DNA of 64,000 nucleotides from Sanguibacter antarcticus (lineage in GTDB: Bacteria; Actinomycetota; Actinomycetes; Actinomycetales; Cellulomonadaceae): contig NZ_PDJG01000001.1 in assembly GCF_002564005.1 (NCBI RefSeq), positions 434,001 to 498,000 on the forward strand. Reading direction: 5' to 3'. Every line of letters starts with the position of its first letter. The first letter of the stretch is position 1. The translations under genes were made by a program, and so were the position numbers. Below are positions 54,840 through 64,000 of this stretch, one piece after another. The notes below the pieces were generated by a model. That model did not search any database and was not told the origin of the DNA. It saw only the letters and a list, made by a program, of their open reading frames with translations.

Positions 54840-56221
54840 GCGCCGTCGAGGAGCCGGGGACCGGCTCGGTCGCGCTCGACCCGAACGTCTGGCCGCACAC
54901 AGCGGTGCTCGATCAGGACGGGGAGCTGGCGCTCGCCGGTATCGGTGCCACGGACCTCGCCGGACGCTTCGACACCCCCGCGTACATCCTCGACGAGGAG
55001 ACCTTTCACGCGCGGGCGCGGCTGTTCCGAGACGCGTTCAGCGAGGCCTTCGCTGCGGTCGGCAGCACGGTCGACGTCTACTACGCCGGCAAGTCCTTCC
55101 TCTCTGTGGCGGTCGCCCGCTGGGCACGCGCCGACGGGCTCCGTGTCGACACGTGCACGGGTGGCGAGCTCGCGGTCGCGCTGCGCGCCGGGGTCCCCGG
55201 CGCCGAGATCGGGCTGCACGGCAACAACAAGTCGGACTCCGAGATCGCTCGCGCGATCGACGCCCGGGTGGGGCGCGTCGTCGTCGACTCGCACGCCGAG
55301 ATCGAGCGGATCGCGCAGGCCGCTCGCGACGCAGGCCGGACCTCCGACGACCGGGTCCCGGTCATGGTGCGCGTGACGACCGGCATCCACGCCGGCGGGC
55401 ACGAGTTCATCTCGACGGCCCACGAGGACCAGAAGTTCGGCATCTCGCTCACCGGCGGGCAGGCACTCGACGCGTTGCAGTCCGTCCTCGCGCACCCCGA
55501 GCTCGAGCTCCTCGGTGCCCACACGCACATCGGCTCGCAGATCCAGGACGCCCAGGCGTTCGAGGTCAACGCCCGCAAGATGCTCGGTCTGCGCGAGGAG
55601 CTGCGTGCGCAGACAGGATTCCTCATGCCCGAGCTGGACCTCGGCGGCGGGTACGGGATCGCCTACCTTCCCGGCGAGGTTCCCATCGACGTGCGTGCGC
55701 TCGCGACGGATCTCGCCCAGGTCGTCGCGTCGGTCTGCACAGAGCTGTCGACGACGGTGCCGCGCATCTCCATCGAACCGGGCCGCGCGATCGTCGGCTC
55801 GACCACGGTGACGCTCTACACCGTCGGCGTCGTGAAGCCGGTGACGCTCGAGGACGGCAGCGTGCGGACCTATGTCGCGGTCGACGGCGGGATGAGCGAC
55901 AACATCCGCCCCGCGCTCTACGACGCCCGGTACACCGCACGCCTCGCCAACCGCACCGGCTCGGCCGAGACGGTGCGGGCCCGCGTCGTCGGCAAGCACT
56001 GCGAGAGCGGGGACATCGTCATCCCTGACCTCCGGCTGCCGGCTGACATCGCACCCGGGGACCTGCTCGCGGTCCCCGCGACAGGTGCCTACGGGCGGTC
56101 CATGGCGAGCAACTACAACCACGTCCTGCGTCCTCCCGTCGTGGTCGTCGACCGCGGCGAGGCGCGGGTCATCGTCCGCCGCGAGACGGAAGACGACCTC
56201 CTTGCGCTCGACCTGGGCTAG
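54836..56221 (+). CDS. lysA: Diaminopimelate decarboxylase
   Basis: A 461-residue PLP enzyme that makes lysine from meso-diaminopimelate, the last step of lysine synthesis. Fold type III barrel motifs are [13 protein letters not shown] (PLP Lys), [18 protein letters not shown] and [12 protein letters not shown]. The C-terminal substrate-binding segment has GKHCESGD and [15 protein letters not shown] 54836 overlaps the argS stop. Shares the aspartate pathway with hom and thrB downstream. Confidence 0.96.
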   Translation: MSAVEEPGTGSVALDPNVWPHTAVLDQDGELALAGIGATDLAGRFDTPAYILDEETFHARARLFRDAFSEAFAAVGSTVDVYYAGKSFLSVAVARWARADGLRVDTCTGGELAVALRAGVPGAEIGLHGNNKSDSEIARAIDARVGRVVVDSHAEIERIAQAARDAGRTSDDRVPVMVRVTTGIHAGGHEFISTAHEDQKFGISLTGGQALDALQSVLAHPELELLGAHTHIGSQIQDAQAFEVNARKMLGLREELRAQTGFLMPELDLGGGYGIAYLPGEVPIDVRALATDLAQVVASVCTELSTTVPRISIEPGRAIVGSTTVTLYTVGVVKPVTLEDGSVRTYVAVDGGMSDNIRPALYDARYTARLANRTGSAETVRARVVGKHCESGDIVIPDLRLPADIAPGDLLAVPATGAYGRSMASNYNHVLRPPVVVVDRGEARVIVRRETEDDLLALDLG

Positions 56222-56350
56222 ACCCGTATCGTGAGACGTCCACCCACGGGTGGGCGCCTCAGGTGAGGATCGTCGAAGACCGACACCAGACCTGACTCGA
56301 GCCCTCCGCCCGGGAGAACATCGAGATCGACGAATCGAAGGGTGGCACTC

Positions 56351-57652
56351 GTGCCCGCACCAACGGCGCTCCGCGTCGCACTTCTCGGCTGCGGCGTCGT
56401 GGGCACGCAGGTGGTCCGGCTCCTCACCGAGCAGGCTGACGACCTCACGTCGCGTGTCGGCGCTCGTCTCGAGCTCGTCGGGATCGCCGTCCGTGACACG
56501 TCGATCGCTCGCGACCCCGTCGTCGACCCCGCTCTGCTCACGCAGGACGCCGACGGACTGGTCGCCCGGGCCGACATCGTCATCGAGGTGATGGGCGGGA
56601 TCGAGCCAGCACGCTCGCTCATCCTGCGCGCGGTGGCGTCCGGCGCCTCGGTGGTCACCGCCAACAAGGCTCTCCTCGCGGAAGACGGACCGACCCTGTA
56701 CCACGCAGCAGACGAAGCCGGCGTCGACGTCTACTACGAGGCCGCCGTCGCGGGCGCGATCCCGCTCGTCCGACCGGTTCGCGAGTCGCTCGCAGGCGAC
56801 CGGGTCGAACGAGTCCTCGGCATCGTCAACGGCACGACGAACTACGTCCTCGACCAGATGTCCGCATACGGCATGGGGTTCGACGAAGCCGTTGCCCAGG
56901 CCCAGGAGCTCGGGTACGCCGAAGCCGACCCGACGGCCGACGTGGAAGGCTACGACGCCGCCGCCAAGGCAGCCATCCTCGCGTCCCTGGCGTTCCACAC
57001 CCGTGTCACGCTCGACGACGTCAGCCGAGAAGGCATCACGTCCATCACCGCCGACGACGTCGCCTGGGCCGCCAAGACGGGCCACGTCATCAAGCTTCTC
57101 GCCATCTGCGAGGTCACCCCGGACGGTGTGTCCGCACGGGTCCATCCAGCCCTGGTTCCTCTCGCGCACCCCCTCGCTGGCGTGCGCGGCGCTTTCAACG
57201 CCGTGTTCATCGAAGCCGAAGCGGCTGGTGAGCTCATGTTCTACGGCCGCGGCGCGGGCGGCGCACCGACGGCCTCGGCCGTCCTGGGAGACGTCGTCTC
57301 CGTCGCGCGCCACCGGGTCCTCGGCGGACGAGGCCCGGTCGAGTCGAGCTACGCCCAGCTGCCGATCGCCTCGCCGTCCTCGACGATCACCCGCTACCAG
57401 GTACGGATCGCCGTCGACGACCGGCTTGGCGTCCTCGCGCAGGTGGCACAGCTCCTCGCCGAGAACGGCGTCTCCATCGAGGCCGTCCGCCAGGCGCCGG
57501 AGTCGTCCGACGACGGATCCACCGGGATCGCGCACCTCGTCATCACCACGCACTCCGCTGCCGAGTCTGCGCTCGCGGCCACCGTCGCCGCGATCGCCGA
57601 CCTGGACGCCGTCCAAGACGTCACGTCGGTCTTGAGAGTCGAGGGATCCTGA
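56351..57652 (+). CDS. hom: Homoserine dehydrogenase
   Basis: A 433-residue NAD(P)-dependent enzyme that reduces aspartate semialdehyde to homoserine for threonine and methionine. The N-terminal Rossmann motif is LLGCGVVGTQVV. Then come TANKALLAEDG, VNGTTNYVLDQM and GYAEADPTADVEGYDAAAKAAILA, and a C-terminal ACT domain (RIAVDDRLGVLAQVAQLLAENG) for threonine feedback. GTG 56351 has AGGGTGG 4-5 nt upstream; GTG 56342 is an alternative. The stop shares a base with the start of the thrC remnant (TGATG). Confidence 0.95.
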   Translation: MPAPTALRVALLGCGVVGTQVVRLLTEQADDLTSRVGARLELVGIAVRDTSIARDPVVDPALLTQDADGLVARADIVIEVMGGIEPARSLILRAVASGASVVTANKALLAEDGPTLYHAADEAGVDVYYEAAVAGAIPLVRPVRESLAGDRVERVLGIVNGTTNYVLDQMSAYGMGFDEAVAQAQELGYAEADPTADVEGYDAAAKAAILASLAFHTRVTLDDVSREGITSITADDVAWAAKTGHVIKLLAICEVTPDGVSARVHPALVPLAHPLAGVRGAFNAVFIEAEAAGELMFYGRGAGGAPTASAVLGDVVSVARHRVLGGRGPVESSYAQLPIASPSSTITRYQVRIAVDDRLGVLAQVAQLLAENGVSIEAVRQAPESSDDGSTGIAHLVITTHSAAESALAATVAAIADLDAVQDVTSVLRVEGS

Positions 57653-57756
57653 TGGCGCACCTGTGGCGAGGGATCATCCGTGAGTACGCCGATCTCCTGC
57701 CCGCACACCTCTCGACGCACGTCGTCTCCATCGCCGACGCTCTCCAGCTCTCCTGA
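57652..57756 (+). pseudogene. thrC: Remnant of thrC (threonine synthase), 34 codons
   Basis: This frame begins MAHLWRGIIREYADLLP, the signature start of actinobacterial threonine synthase (MAHxWRGxIxEYxDxLP), then AHLSTHVVSIADALQLS and TGA. A complete ThrC has about 350-360 residues, including the PLP Lys in GSFKDRG; none of that is present before thrB, which starts 9 bp later. The start overlaps the hom stop (TGATG), as a real thrC would. I infer an internal deletion of thrC that left a coupling stub. A retained role in coupling hom and thrB translation is possible. Confidence 0.72.
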
Positions 57757-57764
57757 CGCCGGCG

Positions 57765-58691
57765 ATGCAGCTCGGTGCGGATCACGTCCGCGTACGCGTC
57801 CCGGCCACGAGCGCGAACCTCGGCCCGGGGTTCGACTCCCTCGGTCTCGCGCTCGGCTATCACGACACCCTCGAGGTGCGCGCGCTCGGCAGCGCGCGCG
57901 TCCAGGTCGACGTCACCGGCGAAGGCGCGGGGGAGGTGCCAGACGACGACCGTCACCTCGTCGTGCGTGCCCTGCGTCTCGCTCTCGACCATGCGGGTGC
58001 ACCCCAGACCGGCCTGCACCTCACGTGCACGAACCGCATCCCGCACGGGCGAGGGATGGGATCGTCGGCGGCTGCGGTCGTCGCCGGCCTCCTGGCGGCG
58101 CGGATGCTCGTCGCCGACCCGGGCGCGCTCGACGACGCCACGGTGCTCGCGCTCGCCACCCAGATGGAGGGGCACCCGGACAACGCCGCGCCGGCGATCC
58201 TCGGTGGAGCCACGGTGGCGTGGACGCCGTCCCCGGGGGACCCCCCACGAGCCGTTCGGCTCCGGGTGCACCCGGAGATCGAACCGACCGTCCTCGTCCC
58301 GGTCTCGCGGCTCGCGACGCACACCGCGCGCGGTGTCCTGCCCGCCGAGGTCCCGCACGCGGACGCTGCGTTCAACGCCGGCCGCACGGCTCTGCTCGTC
58401 CATGCGCTCGCTGAGGACCCGGACCTGCTCTTCGACGCGACGCAGGACCGGCTGCACCAGGAGTACCGGTCTGGCGTCATGGTCAGCACCTGGGAGCTCG
58501 TCCGGGGACTGCGTGCCCAGGGAGTTCCCGCGATGGTCTCAGGCGCGGGTCCCACGGTCCTCGTGCTCGAGCGGACCGCCCGAGCGCGGTTCGTCGCCGG
58601 TGCGGTGGACGACCTCGTCGGGGGATCAGAGCAGTGGACGGTGATGCGCCCGGGACTGGACCTGCGAGGAGCTGCCGCCGAGCGCGTCTAG
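57765..58691 (+). CDS. thrB: Homoserine kinase
   Basis: A 308-residue GHMP kinase that phosphorylates homoserine with ATP. Motif 1 is VPATSANLGPGFDSLG, motif 2 [20 protein letters not shown] (ATP loop), and motif 3 AMVSGAGPTVLVL. The product O-phosphohomoserine is the substrate of threonine synthase, whose gene is reduced to a stub directly upstream. A threonine synthase must be encoded elsewhere for the pathway to work. Confidence 0.95.
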   Translation: MQLGADHVRVRVPATSANLGPGFDSLGLALGYHDTLEVRALGSARVQVDVTGEGAGEVPDDDRHLVVRALRLALDHAGAPQTGLHLTCTNRIPHGRGMGSSAAAVVAGLLAARMLVADPGALDDATVLALATQMEGHPDNAAPAILGGATVAWTPSPGDPPRAVRLRVHPEIEPTVLVPVSRLATHTARGVLPAEVPHADAAFNAGRTALLVHALAEDPDLLFDATQDRLHQEYRSGVMVSTWELVRGLRAQGVPAMVSGAGPTVLVLERTARARFVAGAVDDLVGGSEQWTVMRPGLDLRGAAAERV

Positions 58692-59038
58692 TCGGCGGTG
58701 CGTCAGGAGCCCGCCAGGAGCGGGTGCTCGAGTGATACAGTTGCGGCAGTCTCCTGCACCCTCCGGCACTCGCCGGTTGGCAGTGTGCCACTCCGATCAC
58801 CGCGAGATGCCCCGCACGGCGTCACTGTGGATCATCGAGATTCCTGTTGGACAGCCACGGTGAATCCGGAACCGGCACATCTTCTGGGAGACAATCCGAG
58901 CCGCGACGCCTGACGTCTGGTCCCACTGTCCTGGTGACGTGCGCTCGTACTACGTACCGGCCGCCTCAGTGCCGTACGTCGACCGCCCGCGGCCCGCCTG
59001 TCAAGGCATGAGGCCGTAGACGAGGGGAAGGGTCCTTC
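58692..59038 (+). promoter_or_regulatory. Long non-coding leader region of rho
   Basis: This 347-bp stretch has no convincing gene. TGATACAGT near 58735 could be the -10 of the rho promoter, giving a leader of about 290 nt. ACGTACCGG (about 58955) and CCGTACGT (about 58973) could pair with one bulge. Long rho leaders are common in bacteria and allow autoregulation. Confidence 0.4.
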
Positions 59039-61204
59039 GTGACAGAAACCATCGAGGCCGTCAGCAGCAGTCCTGCAGACGGCTCATCCCGTTCCGGCGC
59101 CATCTCGGCACTCCGGCTCCCTGAGCTGCAGGCGCTCGCCGCCCAGCTCGGGGTGAAGGGCACGTCGAAGATGCGCAAGAGCGATCTCCTCGACGTCATC
59201 AAGGCGACCCAGGGCGGCGCGACGACGCGCCCCGCACGCTCCGTGGAGAAGACCGCCACGGAGCAGGCCCCGGCGAGCTCGCAGGCTGCGCCTCCTGCGA
59301 CGGCACGAACGGCCGACTCCGGCGCTGCGTCGTCGAGCGACACGGCGCCGGTGCGCGAGCGCGCCTCTCGCTCGGCGCGTGCAGCAGCCCAGACGGACAC
59401 TCTCGTCCAAGCACAGGCTCCGGCTCACGAACGTCCGGCGCGCGCCGAGCGCTCGGACGTCAGGCTCGCACCAGGAGAGACCGTCGACGAGCGGGCGGCT
59501 CGGGCCGCTGCGGCGGTCGTCGACGTGACGCTGCCAGAGCGCGGTCAGCGCGAGCGTGGCTCCCGTCGTGCCGCGCGAGGCGCCGGTGCGCCCCAGGACG
59601 GAGCGCGTGCCGCGACCGGTTCCTCGGCCGACCCGGCTGCGAACATCGTCGACGGCGCCACGAGCGAGGGCGCGTCACGGCAGAACGGTGAGCAGCGCCC
59701 GCCGCGCCAGCGTCCGGACCGCGCCGGCAGCGACCGCTCGGAGCGCAGCGAGCGTCCCGATCGTGCTGGAGCACAGAGCGACCGCTCCGACCGCAACTTG
59801 CAGAACGACCGCAGCGCGCAGAACGACCGCAACGGTTCGCAGAGCGACCGCAACGACCGTGAGCGCACCGTCGGTCAGGACGACGACGACGAGCGCGGCG
59901 GCCGTCGTCGCCGGGGCCGTGACCGTTACCGCGACCGCGACCGCAAGCGCGGCCGTACCCGTCCCGGCAACGGCACCAACGACATCCCGGCGTTCGACGA
60001 CACCGAGGTGACCGAAGACGACGTGCTGCTGCCTGTCGCTGGGATCCTCGACATCCTCGACAGCTATGCGTTCGTCCGGACGAGCGGCTACCTCCCCGGT
60101 CAGAACGACGTCTATGTCTCTCTGAGCCAGGTCAAGAAGGCCGGACTGCGTCGTGGTGACGCTGTCACCGGCGCAGTGCGCCAGCCGCGCGAGGGCGAGA
60201 ACACCGGGCAGGCGACGGCGAACCGTCAGAAGTACAACGCTCTCGTGCGTCTCGACTCGGTCAACGGCATGGACCCGCAGGAGGCCCACGGCCGTGCGGA
60301 CTTCGCGAAGCTCACGCCGCTGTACCCGCAGGAGCGCCTGCGTCTCGAGCACGCGGACACCACCCGTCTGACGCCTCGTGTCATCGACATCGTCGCGCCT
60401 ATCGGCAAGGGCCAGCGTGGTCTGATCGTCTCCCCGCCCAAGGCGGGAAAGACGATCATCATGCAGCAGATCGCGAACGCGATCACGGCGAACAATCCTG
60501 AGGTCCACCTCATGGTCGTCCTCGTGGACGAGCGCCCTGAAGAGGTCACGGACATGGAGCGGACGGTCAAGGGTGAGGTCATCGCCTCGACGTTCGACCG
60601 CCCTGCCTCCGACCACACGATCGTCGCGGAGCTCGCCATCGAGCGGGCCAAGCGGCTCGTCGAGCTCGGTCAAGACGTCGTCGTGCTCCTCGACTCCCTC
60701 ACGCGCCTGTCCCGTGCGTACAACCTGGCGGCGCCTGCCTCGGGCCGCATCCTCTCCGGTGGGGTGGACGCCTCGGCGCTGTACCCGCCGAAGCGGTTCT
60801 TCGGTGCCGCGCGCAACATCGAGCACGGCGGCTCGCTCACGATCCTCGCGTCCGCTCTCGTCGAGACCGGGTCCAAGATGGACGAGGTCATCTTCGAGGA
60901 GTTCAAGGGCACGGGCAACATGGAGCTCCGGCTCGCCCGGTCGCTCGCCGACAAGCGGATCTTCCCTGCGGTCGACGTCAACGCGTCAGGCACGCGCCGC
61001 GAGGAGATCCTCATGGGGCAGGACGAGCTGCGGGTCATCTACAAGCTGCGGCGTGTCATGGGAGCGCTCGATCACCAGCAGGCGATCGAGCTCTTGCTCG
61101 GCAAGCTCAAGGACACGAAGTCCAACGCCGAGTTCTTGCTCCAGGTGCAGAAGACGACACCCGGCAACTTCCTGGACGACGAGAATGCTGGTCGCACCGT
61201 CTAG
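59039..61204 (+). CDS. rho: Transcription termination factor Rho
   Basis: 721 residues. After a Rho_N-like SAP motif ([28 protein letters not shown], 25-55) comes a ~270-residue low-complexity insert rich in Arg, Asp, Ser, Asn and Gln ([15 protein letters not shown]). The cold-shock RNA-binding domain follows ([19 protein letters not shown], near 345). The ATPase core has Walker [14 protein letters not shown], Walker [15 protein letters not shown] and [15 protein letters not shown]. It is a hexameric helicase that ends transcription. GTG 59039 has GAGGGG about 10 nt upstream. The insert is the large actinobacterial type. Confidence 0.97.
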   Translation: MTETIEAVSSSPADGSSRSGAISALRLPELQALAAQLGVKGTSKMRKSDLLDVIKATQGGATTRPARSVEKTATEQAPASSQAAPPATARTADSGAASSSDTAPVRERASRSARAAAQTDTLVQAQAPAHERPARAERSDVRLAPGETVDERAARAAAAVVDVTLPERGQRERGSRRAARGAGAPQDGARAATGSSADPAANIVDGATSEGASRQNGEQRPPRQRPDRAGSDRSERSERPDRAGAQSDRSDRNLQNDRSAQNDRNGSQSDRNDRERTVGQDDDDERGGRRRRGRDRYRDRDRKRGRTRPGNGTNDIPAFDDTEVTEDDVLLPVAGILDILDSYAFVRTSGYLPGQNDVYVSLSQVKKAGLRRGDAVTGAVRQPREGENTGQATANRQKYNALVRLDSVNGMDPQEAHGRADFAKLTPLYPQERLRLEHADTTRLTPRVIDIVAPIGKGQRGLIVSPPKAGKTIIMQQIANAITANNPEVHLMVVLVDERPEEVTDMERTVKGEVIASTFDRPASDHTIVAELAIERAKRLVELGQDVVVLLDSLTRLSRAYNLAAPASGRILSGGVDASALYPPKRFFGAARNIEHGGSLTILASALVETGSKMDEVIFEEFKGTGNMELRLARSLADKRIFPAVDVNASGTRREEILMGQDELRVIYKLRRVMGALDHQQAIELLLGKLKDTKSNAEFLLQVQKTTPGNFLDDENAGRTV

Positions 61205-61334
61205 TCGTCCGTGCACCGCCTCGGCGGGATGATTTCGGTCCCGTCTGTTGTTCTGTCACAATGGTCCGTTGACTTCTGGTTCACGAGGGCGGTCCTGTCC
61301 TCGACCCAGCGGCATGTCCCAAGGAGAAATACCC

Positions 61335-61553
61335 GTGAAGGCTGATATCCACCCCGAGTACGTCGACACCGTGGTCACCTGCACCTGCGGCAACACGTTC
61401 CACACCCGCAGCACCCAGACGTCCGGACAGATCGCGTCCGACGTCTGCTCTGCCTGCCACCCGTTCTACACGGGCAAGCAGAAGATCCTCGACACCGGTG
61501 GCCGCGTGGCCCGCTTCGAGGCGCGCTACGGCAAGAAGCCGACGGCCGAGTAG
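61335..61553 (+). CDS. rpmE: 50S ribosomal protein bL31 (zinc-binding type)
   Basis: 72 residues, beginning [20 protein letters not shown]. The cysteines CTC and VCSACH give the C+ (zinc-binding) form of bL31. GTG 61335 has AAGGAG 7 nt upstream. Lies between rho and prfA as in many actinomycetes. A long hairpin follows. Confidence 0.97.
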   Translation: MKADIHPEYVDTVVTCTCGNTFHTRSTQTSGQIASDVCSACHPFYTGKQKILDTGGRVARFEARYGKKPTAE

Positions 61554-61560
61554 CACTCCC

Positions 61561-61628
61561 ACAGCGCTGGTGGGACGACGATCGACAACCTCTCCAGGGG
61601 CAGTCGGGCGTCGTCCCGCCGGCGCTGT
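61561..61628 (+). terminator. Long hairpin between rpmE and prfA
   Basis: ACAGCGCTGGTGGGACGACG (61561-61580) pairs with 61609-61628 over 20 bp with two G-U wobbles, around a 28-nt loop. Terminator or attenuator. Confidence 0.65.
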
Positions 61629-61681
61629 CGTGTTTCCAGGACCGGATGTCGAGCATCAGACAAGTCGAGGAACAGACACAC

Positions 61682-62767
61682 ATGAGCGAGTCTTTCGCGG
61701 TGGTCGAGCCGCTCCTGGCCGAGCACGCCGAGATCGAGGGGCAGCTCGCTGACCCCGCGATCCATGCCGACGCCGGTCGGGCACGGACCCTCGGCCGACG
61801 CTACGCCGAGCTGGGCCAGGTGGTCGCCGCGTACCGCGGGTGGCGCAGCGCGACCGATGACGCCGAGGCTGCGGGCGAGCTCGCAGCCGAGGACGCGTCG
61901 TTCGCCGCCGAGGTCCCGGCGCTCCAGGAGGCCGCGGACGTCGCGACCGAGAAGCTCCGCCGCGTCCTCGTCCCGCGCGACCCGGACGACGGTCGTGACG
62001 TCATCCTCGAGATCAAGGCGGGGGAGGGAGGCGAGGAGTCCGCGCTCTTCGCCGGAGACCTCCTGCGCATGTACCTGCGCTACGCAGAGCGCCGCGGGTG
62101 GAAGACCGAGATCATCGAGGCCACAGAGTCCGATCTCGGCGGCTACAAGGACGTCCAGGTCGCGGTCAAGGCGAAGGGCACCGTGGCACCGGAGGACGGA
62201 GCCTGGGCGAACCTCAAGTACGAGGGCGGTGTCCACCGGGTCCAGCGCGTACCGGCGACGGAGTCGCAGGGCCGCATCCACACGTCCGCGGCCGGGGTTC
62301 TCGTCTTCCCCGAGGTCGAGGACGCGGGCGAGCTCGAGATCGACCAGAACGACCTGCGCATCGACGTGTATCGCTCGTCCGGTCCTGGCGGGCAGTCCGT
62401 CAACACGACGGACTCTGCCGTGCGGATCACGCACGTCCCGTCGGGGATCGTCGTGTCGATGCAGAACGAGAAGTCGCAGCTGCAGAACAAAGAGCAGGCG
62501 ATGCGCGTGCTGCGTGCCCGGCTCCTTGCCGCGCGCCAGGAAGAAGAGGCCGCGGCAGCCAACGACATCCGTCGTTCCCAGGTACGGACGGTCGACCGCT
62601 CCGAGCGCATCCGGACGTACAACTACCCGGAGAACCGGATCGCCGACCACCGCACCGGATACAAGTCGTACAACCTGGACCAGGTGCTCGACGGCGACCT
62701 AGAACCGGTCGTGCGGTCGGCGATCGACAAGGACGAGGCTGCTCGTCTCGCAGCGGCCGGGAGCTGA
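61682..62767 (+). CDS. prfA: Peptide chain release factor 1
   Basis: A 361-residue class I release factor that reads UAA/UAG. The codon-recognition PxT motif is in [13 protein letters not shown]. The catalytic GGQ loop is [21 protein letters not shown]-terminal coiled-coil domain 1 spans about 1-100. ATG 61682 gives the usual start [12 protein letters not shown]. Followed after 4 bp by prmC, which methylates the GGQ glutamine. Confidence 0.97.
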   Translation: MSESFAVVEPLLAEHAEIEGQLADPAIHADAGRARTLGRRYAELGQVVAAYRGWRSATDDAEAAGELAAEDASFAAEVPALQEAADVATEKLRRVLVPRDPDDGRDVILEIKAGEGGEESALFAGDLLRMYLRYAERRGWKTEIIEATESDLGGYKDVQVAVKAKGTVAPEDGAWANLKYEGGVHRVQRVPATESQGRIHTSAAGVLVFPEVEDAGELEIDQNDLRIDVYRSSGPGGQSVNTTDSAVRITHVPSGIVVSMQNEKSQLQNKEQAMRVLRARLLAARQEEEAAAANDIRRSQVRTVDRSERIRTYNYPENRIADHRTGYKSYNLDQVLDGDLEPVVRSAIDKDEAARLAAAGS

Positions 62768-62771
62768 CCCC

Positions 62772-63713
62772 GTGGCGCATGACGTGGGCCAGCTCGTACG
62801 GTCCGCCGCTGCGCTCCTCGCCGCAGCAGGCGTCGAGAGCGCGCGGACCGATGCTGAGCTCTTGCTCGCTCACGCCGCGGGCATGTCCCGGAGCGACGTG
62901 GTGACAGCGGCGCTCCTGGGCCGGCCGCTGGACGTGGCGGGCGCGGCCGAGGCCTTCGACGTCCTCGTCGCACGCCGCGCCGAGCGTGAGCCGCTCCAGC
63001 ACCTCGTCGGATCCGCGCCCTTCCGTCATCTCGAGCTCGAGGTCGGCCCTGGGGTCTTCGTGCCGCGACCGGAGACCGAGACCGTCGCCCAGCGCGCTGT
63101 CGACGAGACGGTGGCGGTGCTCGCCCGCACGGGCGCCGCCCGGGTGGTCGATCTCTGCACAGGCTCTGGGGCCATCGCCCTCGCCGTCGCGACCGAGGCG
63201 CCGGGGTGCACCGTCCACGCCGTCGAGCTCGATGCAGCCGCTCTCGGGTGGGCTCGGCGCAACGTCGAGCGCATCCTCGGAGACCAGGGCCCGGAGCCGC
63301 GCCTCATCGTGGTCCGAGGAGACGCGCGACGTGCGCTCTCCGAGCTCGACGGCTTGTGCGACGTGGTCGTGACCAACCCTCCTTACGTCCCACCAGGTGC
63401 TGTCCCCAAGGACCCCGAGGTGGCGCTCCACGATCCAGGCGTCGCGCTCTACGGGCTGGGGTCCGACGGCCTCGAGGTGCCGCGCGGTGTCGCTGCAGCG
63501 GCTGCACGGCTCTTGCGTCCGGGCGGTCTCCTCGTCATGGAGCACGCTGAGGTGCAGGCGGCTGCGGCGCGCGCGATGATCGACGACCTCCGCGCGTTCG
63601 AGCCTGCGACGACCGGAGCGGACCTCACCGGACGTCCGCGCATGGTCGTGGCACGTCGGACCGTGGGCTCGCGCGCAGACGGGCCCACGAACATGGAAGA
63701 CTCTCGGTCGTGA
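62772..63713 (+). CDS. prmC: Release factor glutamine N5-methyltransferase PrmC
   Basis: A 313-residue SAM methyltransferase. The N-terminal helical domain has ARTDAELLLAHAAGMSRSDV. The Rossmann domain has PRPETE, VVDLCTGSGAIALAVA (SAM-binding) and the substrate motif TNPPYVPPG. It methylates Gln of GGQ in RF1 and RF2. GTG 62772 follows prfA by 4 bp. It overlaps the next gene by four bases (GTGA). The C-terminal tail of about 20 residues is unusual. Confidence 0.95.
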   Translation: MAHDVGQLVRSAAALLAAAGVESARTDAELLLAHAAGMSRSDVVTAALLGRPLDVAGAAEAFDVLVARRAEREPLQHLVGSAPFRHLELEVGPGVFVPRPETETVAQRAVDETVAVLARTGAARVVDLCTGSGAIALAVATEAPGCTVHAVELDAAALGWARRNVERILGDQGPEPRLIVVRGDARRALSELDGLCDVVVTNPPYVPPGAVPKDPEVALHDPGVALYGLGSDGLEVPRGVAAAAARLLRPGGLLVMEHAEVQAAAARAMIDDLRAFEPATTGADLTGRPRMVVARRTVGSRADGPTNMEDSRS

Positions 63714-64000
63714 GTACGTCGAGCATCCGCCCAGCCCACGACGCGTCCGTGTGGGGAATCTCTATCGACGAGGCGGTGCACGCCGTCCAGCGCGGCGGGC
63801 TCGTCGTGCTGCCGACCGACACGGTCTACGGGATCGGCGCCGACGCCTTCGCGCCCGACGCGGTGGCCGCGCTGCTCGCCGCCAAGGGGCGTGGACGGCA
63901 GATGCCGCCGCCGGTGCTGGTGGGCTCCGTCGCGACCCTCGACGGCCTGGCGACCGACGTTCCCGAGGGAGCACGCGCGCTGGCCGAGCGGTTCTGGCCC
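63710..64000 (+). CDS. L-threonylcarbamoyladenylate synthase (TsaC/Sua5 family), partial
   Basis: The first 97 codons of a YrdC-fold protein, cut by the window end. It reads VSTSSIRPAHDASVWG, then RGGLVVLPTDTVYGIGADAFA, a hallmark of the family, and AKGRGRQMPPPVLVGS. It makes the threonylcarbamoyl-AMP used for the t6A modification of ANN-decoding tRNAs. Overlaps prmC (GTGA), a typical actinobacterial order. Confidence 0.92.
   Translation, partial: MSTSSIRPAHDASVWGISIDEAVHAVQRGGLVVLPTDTVYGIGADAFAPDAVAALLAAKGRGRQMPPPVLVGSVATLDGLATDVPEGARALAERFWP

Noticed and set aside
56222..56350. Possible T-box or threonine/isoleucine leader before hom
   Set aside because: The 129-bp gap holds only a weak CCACCC/GGGTGG hairpin and no T-box sequence or run of Thr/Ile codons.
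57757..57764. Sequencing frameshift as an explanation for the short thrC
   Set aside because: Only 8 bases separate the stub from thrB, so no frameshift could restore the missing ~320 codons.
58698..58913. 71-codon open frame in the rho leader
   Set aside because: No ribosome binding site, no recognisable motif, and a composition unlike the surrounding genes.

Overview
The window is about 70% GC with tightly packed genes, GTG starts and 1-4 nt gene overlaps. It carries actinobacterial signature genes (mtrA-mtrB-lpqB, an Rv3235-family protein, sigR-rsrA, the fused 2-oxoglutarate decarboxylase Kgd, LpqB, bL37). I infer a high-GC actinomycete of the Micrococcales, of Cellulomonas/Sanguibacter type. 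The complete adhE suggests facultative fermentation. No phage, insertion sequence, integrase or CRISPR array is visible; this is core chromosome with a few accessory islands. Layout: (1) 0-8.5 kb: an LLM oxidoreductase and RDD protein, a divergent SpoIIM-like protein, then a leftward membrane operon (DUF7847-like, DUF4129, DUF4350, MoxR ATPase, DUF58, and a 40-residue membrane protein). (2) 8.6-18.9 kb: the envelope-stress and cell-division system mtrA-mtrB-lpqB, then a ComF phosphoribosyltransferase, hpf, a YcaQ-type DNA glycosylase and secA. (3) 18.9-26 kb: an Rv3235-family protein and a LysM protein, a TetR-SGNH hydrolase pair, and a small HTH/SAF/CpaE-like ATPase island. (4) 26-31.7 kb: hisN, rsgA, aroA, a DoxX protein, ferritin, the thiol-stress pair sigR-rsrA with a near-perfect sigma-R promoter, and the 24-residue ribosomal protein bL37. 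(5) 31.8-45.2 kb: an orphan PilT, a DUF4097 protein, a catalytically dead SGNH-fold protein, kgd, a response regulator-kinase-ABC exporter operon, and two CNNM proteins. (6) 45.2-52.3 kb: an M15 peptidase, adhE, a four-gene DNA-alkylation operon (MGMT, ECF sigma, MGMT, AlkA-like) and tRNA-Arg(CCG). (7) 52.3-64 kb: a GntR regulator, then argS-lysA-hom-(thrC remnant)-thrB, rho, rpmE, prfA, prmC and the start of the tsaC-type gene. Points that stand out: threonine synthase is reduced to a 34-codon stub exactly where an intact thrC is expected between hom and thrB. The alkylation operon pairs an ECF sigma factor with an alkyltransferase that has an extra N-terminal helix, in place of an anti-sigma factor. 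Its AlkA-like protein has lost about 35 residues containing the DNA-intercalating segment. Several genes have a -10-like hexamer 6-7 nt before the start codon and no ribosome binding site, which suggests widespread leaderless mRNAs. Function names come from recognised motifs and gene order; no database search was run.
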